From Cyanobacteria bacterium SZAS-4 (lineage in GTDB: Bacteria > Cyanobacteriota > Vampirovibrionia > Obscuribacterales > Obscuribacteraceae), in the NCBI GenBank assembly GCA_018266255.1, contig JAFEAT010000024.1, forward strand, positions 56,291-120,290: a stretch of 64,000 nt of DNA. The letters are read 5' to 3'. The notes below the pieces were generated by a model. That model saw only the letters and a program-made list of their open reading frames with translations, made no database searches and had not been told where the DNA came from. This document shows positions 59,350 through 64,000 of this stretch, piece after piece. The number at the start of each line of letters is the position of its first letter. Position 1 is the first letter of the stretch. Both the position numbers and the translations under genes were made by a program.

Positions 59350-61908
59350 ATGAAGCAACTGGATGAATCGACGAAGCGCACCTCTAGTTCTAATGAATCC
59401 ACCGGATTCGTGCAGGTGCGTGGTGCGCGCGAGAACAATTTGAAAAATGTCGACCTTGATATTCCGCGGGATGCACTGGTTGTGTTCACCGGTGTGTCTG
59501 GCTCGGGCAAGTCTTCACTGGCTTTTGGCACTCTCTATGCGGAAGCACAAAGGCGTTATCTTGAATCTGTTTCTCCTTATGCTCGCCGTTTGTTTCATCA
59601 AATGAGCGTTCCCGAAGTTCAATCAATAGATGGGTTGCCTCCAGCTGTGGCTCTACAACAACAGCGCGGCTCCCCGACGACTCGTTCTTCGGTTGGAAGT
59701 GTCACTACTTTGTCGAATCTACTTCGCATGTTGTACTCGCGTGCGGGCACTTATCCTGCTAACCAACCACATTTAGATGCAGAAGCGTTCTCTACCAACA
59801 CGCCGTCTGGTGCTTGTCCTAAGTGCCATGGACTTGGTCGCATCTACGATGTTACCGAAGAATCGATGGTGCCTGATCCTAGCTTGACCATTCGGGAGCG
59901 TGCTATCGCAGCCTGGCCACCAGCCTGGCATGGTCAGAATCTGCGAGACATCCTCACGACACTCGGATACGACGTCGACGTCCCCTGGCGCGATTTGCCG
60001 AAAAAGGATCGCGATTGGATTCTCTTTACTGATGATCAGCCTAATGTGCCGGTCTACGCTGGCTTTGATCTTGCGGAAGTCAAACATGCGCTGAAGAAGA
60101 AAATGGAGCCGAGTTATCACGGAAATTTCTCGAGCGCCAAACGACACATCTTTTATAACTTTGCAAACACACAAAGTGCAATTCAGAAAAAGCGTGTCAT
60201 GAAGTACATGATCAGCACCGAGTGTCCCGAGTGTGATGGGAAGCGCTTGCGCCGAGAGTCGCTCTCAGTCAAGTTCGCCGGGATGGACATCGCGGATATG
60301 TCCAAACTTCCGACGAAGAACTTCGTTTCGTTGCTCGTTCCCTATGCAAATGGCACCGCTCTTGCTTTGAAAAAGCTTGAGAAAGATTTTCCGGAAAAGG
60401 CGATCGTTTCGCAACGCATCGCAGAAGATTTAATCGCACGCATCAACGTTCTGCTTGAATTGGGACTCGGCTATCTTGCATTGGATAGAAGCACGCCGAC
60501 GCTCTCGCCAGGCGAGTTGCAGCGTTTGCGACTGGCTACGCAAGTTAGATCGAACTTGTTTGGTGTCGTGTACGTTCTCGATGAACCCTCCGCCGGTTTG
60601 CATCCAGCAGATACCGAAGCGCTTCTTTCTGCGCTCGATCAATTGAAAGCTTCCGGCAACTCTCTCTTCGTTGTCGAGCATGATTTGGACGTGATTCGTC
60701 GCGCTGACTGGATTGTAGATGTCGGTCCAGCAGCAGGAGAACACGGTGGGCACATTCTCTACAGCGGACCCAGCGGCGGCCTTGCCGATGTCGAAGAGTC
60801 GCAGACGCGGAGATATTTGTTTGCAGCCAAACATGGATTGCGTGCAAAGAAACCACGTAAGCCCAAAGGTTGGCTAAAACTTCAAGGCATTACGCGAAAC
60901 AATCTGGTTAAATTAAATGTTGAATTTCCGCTTGGAGCATTCACGACAGTCACTGGCGTATCTGGTTCAGGCAAGTCCAGTTTGGTTAGCCAGGCACTAG
61001 TAGAGCTAGTGTCCAAGGAGCTTGGACACAACACTCCCTCTGTTGAAGATGAAGGCGAAGAATTGGAACGCGCGGCGGTCGTTCCCACAGAAGGTAAGAT
61101 CGCTAGTGGCATGAGTGGTGTCAAACGTCTGGTTGTTGTGGATCAAAAGTCGATTGGTCGAACTCCACGATCGAATCTTGCGACGTATACCGGGCTGTTC
61201 GACCACGTGCGGAAATTGTTTGCTGGCACCAAAGCTGCACGTGCGCGCAAGTACGATGCCGGGCGCTTCTCATTCAATGTGGCGAAAGGCCGTTGTGAAC
61301 ATTGCGAAGGCGAAGGCTTCGTCATGGTGGAACTTCTTTTCCTGCCCAGTGTCTACGCACCATGCCCTACCTGTCATGGTGCTCGTTACAATGCCAAGAC
61401 TTTAGATATAAAATTCCGTGACAAAAACATTGCCGAGGTCTTGGCGATGACGGTTGATGCGGCATACGAATTCTTCGAAGAGGAGCCGTCGCTGCGTCGT
61501 TCCTTCCATGTATTGCGAGAAGTTGGTCTCGGTTATTTGAGATTAGGACAACCGGCAACTGAACTTTCCGGCGGCGAAGCTCAGCGCATCAAACTAGCAA
61601 CAGAACTGCAACGAGTGCATCGTGGTGACACTCTTTACGTACTGGATGAACCCACAACGGGACTGCATCCTTCAGACGTTGAACGCCTGATGACGCAGCT
61701 TGATGGTTTGGTCGAATCGGGAAACTCAGTGATAGTGGTCGAGCATGAAATGCGTGTGGTCGGTGGCAGTGATTGGGTGATCGACATCGGACCGGGCGCA
61801 GGCGATGAAGGCGGTCACGTTGTCGCGACTGGTTCTCCGATTGAGGTCTCGAAGGTTTCGGGAAGCCGAACCGCAATGTACTTGCATCGCTTCTTGCAGG
61901 AATCCTGA
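59350..61908 (+). CDS. Class II excinuclease ABC subunit A (UvrA2-like)
   Basis: An 852-residue UvrA paralogue, shorter than normal UvrA (about 940). ATG 59350 follows GGAG at 6 bases. The two ATPase halves are intact: first Walker A GVSGSGKSS (48-56), signature LSPGELQRLRLATQ, Walker B VYVLDEPSAGLHP; second Walker A GVSGSGKSS, signature LSGGEAQRIKLATE and VLDEPTTGLHP. Zinc modules CPKCHG-CPECDG and CEHCEG-CPTCHG are kept. The UvrB-binding domain after the first Walker A appears missing, as in UvrA2 (drug- or damage-tolerance proteins such as DrrC). A role in resistance to DNA-intercalating compounds is likely, not nucleotide excision with UvrB. Repeat copy F is upstream. Confidence 0.9.
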   Translation: MKQLDESTKRTSSSNESTGFVQVRGARENNLKNVDLDIPRDALVVFTGVSGSGKSSLAFGTLYAEAQRRYLESVSPYARRLFHQMSVPEVQSIDGLPPAVALQQQRGSPTTRSSVGSVTTLSNLLRMLYSRAGTYPANQPHLDAEAFSTNTPSGACPKCHGLGRIYDVTEESMVPDPSLTIRERAIAAWPPAWHGQNLRDILTTLGYDVDVPWRDLPKKDRDWILFTDDQPNVPVYAGFDLAEVKHALKKKMEPSYHGNFSSAKRHIFYNFANTQSAIQKKRVMKYMISTECPECDGKRLRRESLSVKFAGMDIADMSKLPTKNFVSLLVPYANGTALALKKLEKDFPEKAIVSQRIAEDLIARINVLLELGLGYLALDRSTPTLSPGELQRLRLATQVRSNLFGVVYVLDEPSAGLHPADTEALLSALDQLKASGNSLFVVEHDLDVIRRADWIVDVGPAAGEHGGHILYSGPSGGLADVEESQTRRYLFAAKHGLRAKKPRKPKGWLKLQGITRNNLVKLNVEFPLGAFTTVTGVSGSGKSSLVSQALVELVSKELGHNTPSVEDEGEELERAAVVPTEGKIASGMSGVKRLVVVDQKSIGRTPRSNLATYTGLFDHVRKLFAGTKAARARKYDAGRFSFNVAKGRCEHCEGEGFVMVELLFLPSVYAPCPTCHGARYNAKTLDIKFRDKNIAEVLAMTVDAAYEFFEEEPSLRRSFHVLREVGLGYLRLGQPATELSGGEAQRIKLATELQRVHRGDTLYVLDEPTTGLHPSDVERLMTQLDGLVESGNSVIVVEHEMRVVGGSDWVIDIGPGAGDEGGHVVATGSPIEVSKVSGSRTAMYLHRFLQES

Positions 61909-61920
61909 ACCTACATGCTT

Positions 61921-61992
61921 GAATCCTGAGTTTAGCGCCGGGAATTTTCGAGTCGAAACTCCAATATCCTCGAATGCTAACGCTCAGGATTC
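61921..61992. other. Structured intergenic inverted repeat (possible bidirectional terminator)
   Basis: GAATCCTGAG (61921-61930) and CTCAGGATTC (61983-61992) pair over 10 bases, TTAGC and GCTAA extend the stem with a small bulge, and a TTTCGA-G-TCGAAA hairpin lies inside. It sits between the convergent uvrA2 and TadG-like genes. Only weak uridine runs follow. Confidence 0.6.
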
Positions 61993-62022
61993 TTCAGCGC
62001 GTCAACTTTTATAATTCGTTTG

Positions 62023-63756
62023 CTAACGTTTGAGCCTCTGTTGACGTTCTATATCAAGCATGGCGGTGGACGGTTTGCATCCTCCAATTTCAATGTCGAG
62101 GGCAAGACCACCGCTGTAAAAACTCTTTCTCGGTTGTTGTGTTGATTGCCCGGTTAAATTTCGGAACAGATCCGTGGGATCTTTGATTGCGGTGGACGCA
62201 AGGTAGCTTGGATCGGTCATGACCAGACCGGTGCCGAGTCTGCCTCTGCCCAGCTTGGCGGCTAGTTGTTCTCCGCCGCCGTACTCTTGCAGTTCGCACC
62301 AGTTTAGTGGATACCCTGAAAGTGGCTGTCCTCCGTGTTTGCCACCGTTAATAGTGCCAAGGCGTTTTACGTTATTTCTAAAAATTACGATCGGTTGTTT
62401 GTCTCCTTGTATATGAGTGTCGGCGAGTGTCGATACCTGGGCGTCGCTTGTAACGCCGACTGGGAATGGGTCTCTGTCTATTACGCGACGAGAGATGCTG
62501 CCATCTTGCGTAAATTCGTAAGCGTAGACTTCATTTGGACCAGTTTTGAATTGATCGTTCAGCATCGCTAAGACTGAATCGATTCGTGGGCGAAGATGTC
62601 CGCTTCTTAACCAGTAGTACAAATTTTCCGAAAATTCATGCGCGGTTGTATTTTCGTAAGTATTGTCCAGCCGCCGCTTCTTTGCTTGCAAATCTACTTG
62701 ATAGTCACCACCAGCAACCTCCCAGCGAAGTAACTGGCGGTCTCTGAAGTTACCATCGTTGATGAAATCGCCCCACGATGTTAGACCGGCAACAGGTCCA
62801 CTGGTGAAACGTAGGGTCATGACTCCGCCAGGACCGACATCTGGCAAGGAATAAGGTTGACTGCAAGTCGCAACGGGCATTTTGGAAAGAATTTTCCCTG
62901 CATATGGCGTCTCTGCCCTGTCAATATTGAGCACGCATTCAACTTTGACTATCGAACACACGTGATCTTTATCCATTGGATGGAAATTTCTGGACTGAAC
63001 AATGGTCGAGGCCTCGCCCAAGCCCGCAAAGGTAAATGGTTTACCAACGGCAGGTAACTTGATAAATGGTTTCACGAAACCCTGCTGCGCATCTTCTGGC
63101 TTCACTTCAGCGATTCGCTCAGGTTGTGGCACAGGCACCGTCGTTCTGCCACCCTCACTGATCCAACCGCTAGTCAATTTCACTGATACCAGTTCAACAT
63201 TGGAAGGCAGCGATGCTTTTAGATATTTTGTGACATCTTTAAGTGGCTCGACCTTTGCTCCCTGGATGTCGGTAAATTCTTGATTCCCTTTGCCTGTTAG
63301 TGACTGACTAAGCGTAACGTTCAGCCTGTCAATCGTATGTTGCAAACCGTCGCGGTCCGACTCTACCAGTGATGCCATTGTGGGATTTCCCAATTCGTGA
63401 GCGAGAATCGTGTTTTGTCGAATTGTCCCGATCAGCGTATTGATGCCAGTAACGGGGAGTGGCTCCCCGTCTGGCGCGACGGTCGCCTTTCCTATTGGCG
63501 CATAATTGCTCAGAGACACATAACCAAAGTTAGGGTCGTTAATAACGATTCGCGATAGGTCGTTGGCGGCCAGGAGTCCTGCAGCTTCGACGATGTTTTG
63601 GACGCGAGTTTTATCAACGGTGTACATTCCAAATTGAGTCGCAATGATGATCATCGGAACGATGATCAGACAGCAGCACGCCACGATGATGACGAAGGCG
63701 CCGCCGGTGTTATTGCGATGTTTGGATTGCCTAAGTTTGGTTACGTGATTGAGCAT
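62023..63756 (-). CDS. TadG-like protein without vWA domain
   Basis: About 577 residues from ATG 63756, which follows GGAG at 5 bases (TTG 63771 is the alternative). The N-terminus has the TadG-type anchor: NTGGAFVIIVACCCLIIVPM then TRVQNIVEAAGLLAANDLSR. The remaining 500 residues have no DxSxS motif and no recognised domain; they are beta-rich with several Pro/Gly stretches. It should be anchored in the inner membrane with a large periplasmic part. It differs from the vWA proteins of the other two Tad loci. Upstream is a Pro-rich gene cut by the window edge; the rest of that locus lies outside. Confidence 0.8.
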   Translation of the reverse strand: MLNHVTKLRQSKHRNNTGGAFVIIVACCCLIIVPMIIIATQFGMYTVDKTRVQNIVEAAGLLAANDLSRIVINDPNFGYVSLSNYAPIGKATVAPDGEPLPVTGINTLIGTIRQNTILAHELGNPTMASLVESDRDGLQHTIDRLNVTLSQSLTGKGNQEFTDIQGAKVEPLKDVTKYLKASLPSNVELVSVKLTSGWISEGGRTTVPVPQPERIAEVKPEDAQQGFVKPFIKLPAVGKPFTFAGLGEASTIVQSRNFHPMDKDHVCSIVKVECVLNIDRAETPYAGKILSKMPVATCSQPYSLPDVGPGGVMTLRFTSGPVAGLTSWGDFINDGNFRDRQLLRWEVAGGDYQVDLQAKKRRLDNTYENTTAHEFSENLYYWLRSGHLRPRIDSVLAMLNDQFKTGPNEVYAYEFTQDGSISRRVIDRDPFPVGVTSDAQVSTLADTHIQGDKQPIVIFRNNVKRLGTINGGKHGGQPLSGYPLNWCELQEYGGGEQLAAKLGRGRLGTGLVMTDPSYLASTAIKDPTDLFRNLTGQSTQQPRKSFYSGGLALDIEIGGCKPSTAMLDIERQQRLKR

Positions 63757-63829
63757 TTTCTCTCCGAGCAATTTGATTTGCGTTTAGTTCTGCGCCGTGT
63801 TTTCGAGTTTAGTCACCTCCTTTAGGCGG

Positions 63830-64000
<171 letters not shown>

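Overview
The window looks like a chromosomal stretch of a bacterium from the cyanobacterial side of the tree, most likely a non-photosynthetic Vampirovibrionia/Melainabacteria lineage such as the Obscuribacterales. This is inference: the primary sigma factor has cyanobacterial-style motifs (YLREIGRIQLL, DEEIELARKI), there are no photosynthesis genes, a PatA-type DUF4388 protein is present, and Tad-type secretion proteins, TPR proteins and LysM-like proteins are abundant. Coding density is high, genes lie on both strands, and no rRNA, tRNA, transposase, phage gene or CRISPR array was found.

Layout. 1-6.4 kb: end of a LysM-like repeat protein, then a leftward operon (Pro-rich protein, LysM protein, TadD-like TPR, TadE-like, vWA TadG-like, TadE-like). 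6.4-9.1 kb: a control region with two arrays of 11-bp phased repeats, then a histidine kinase and OmpR-type regulator. 9.1-14.2 kb: a PDZ-CAP protein, a 37-bp tandem repeat, a DG-repeat protein and a large protein with an HEFGH zinc-protease motif. 14.4-21 kb: an ADP-ribosylglycohydrolase-like protein with altered N-terminal metal motifs, fabG, an RhtA-like exporter, acpP, fabF, gatA. 21-25.3 kb: two unknown proteins, TPR proteins and an exported GH13 glucosidase. 25.4-29.1 kb: a second Tad locus (TadE, TadE, TadG, TadD) on the plus strand. 29.1-44.2 kb: a large TPR/membrane protein, threonine aldolase, an SRPBCC protein, a 1421-residue receiver-GAF-GGDEF-HD-GYP protein with a Gln/Pro tail, a 3-methyladenine glycosylase, VanZ-like protein, sigA and a Ser/Thr kinase. 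44.3-47.8 kb: a hemerythrin-like protein, KdpD-like kinase, KdpE-like regulator and DUF4388 protein. 48-54.3 kb: uvrB, tatA, an alpha/beta hydrolase and glyS. 54.4-59.1 kb: a small membrane protein with an in-frame TGA upstream, a broken DUF4034-like gene, a GNAT and two tandem AAA ATPases with acidic tails, then a DUF1275 protein. 59.3-64 kb: a class II UvrA, a third TadG-like protein and the end of a poly-proline protein.

How the parts work together. The fab genes serve type II fatty acid synthesis; gatA and glyS serve translation; uvrB, uvrA2 and the glycosylase serve DNA repair. Three separate TadG-like loci suggest several envelope or surface-appendage assemblies, but no Tad ATPase or secretin is present here. 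Signalling is prominent: two two-component systems, one c-di-GMP protein, one Ser/Thr kinase.

The observations most worth following are the 11-bp phased operator arrays upstream of the first two-component system, a dispersed intergenic repeat with six sites, the hemerythrin/KdpD-like operon whose kinase has Asn in place of the usual G1-box Asp, and the duplicated acidic-tailed ATPases.
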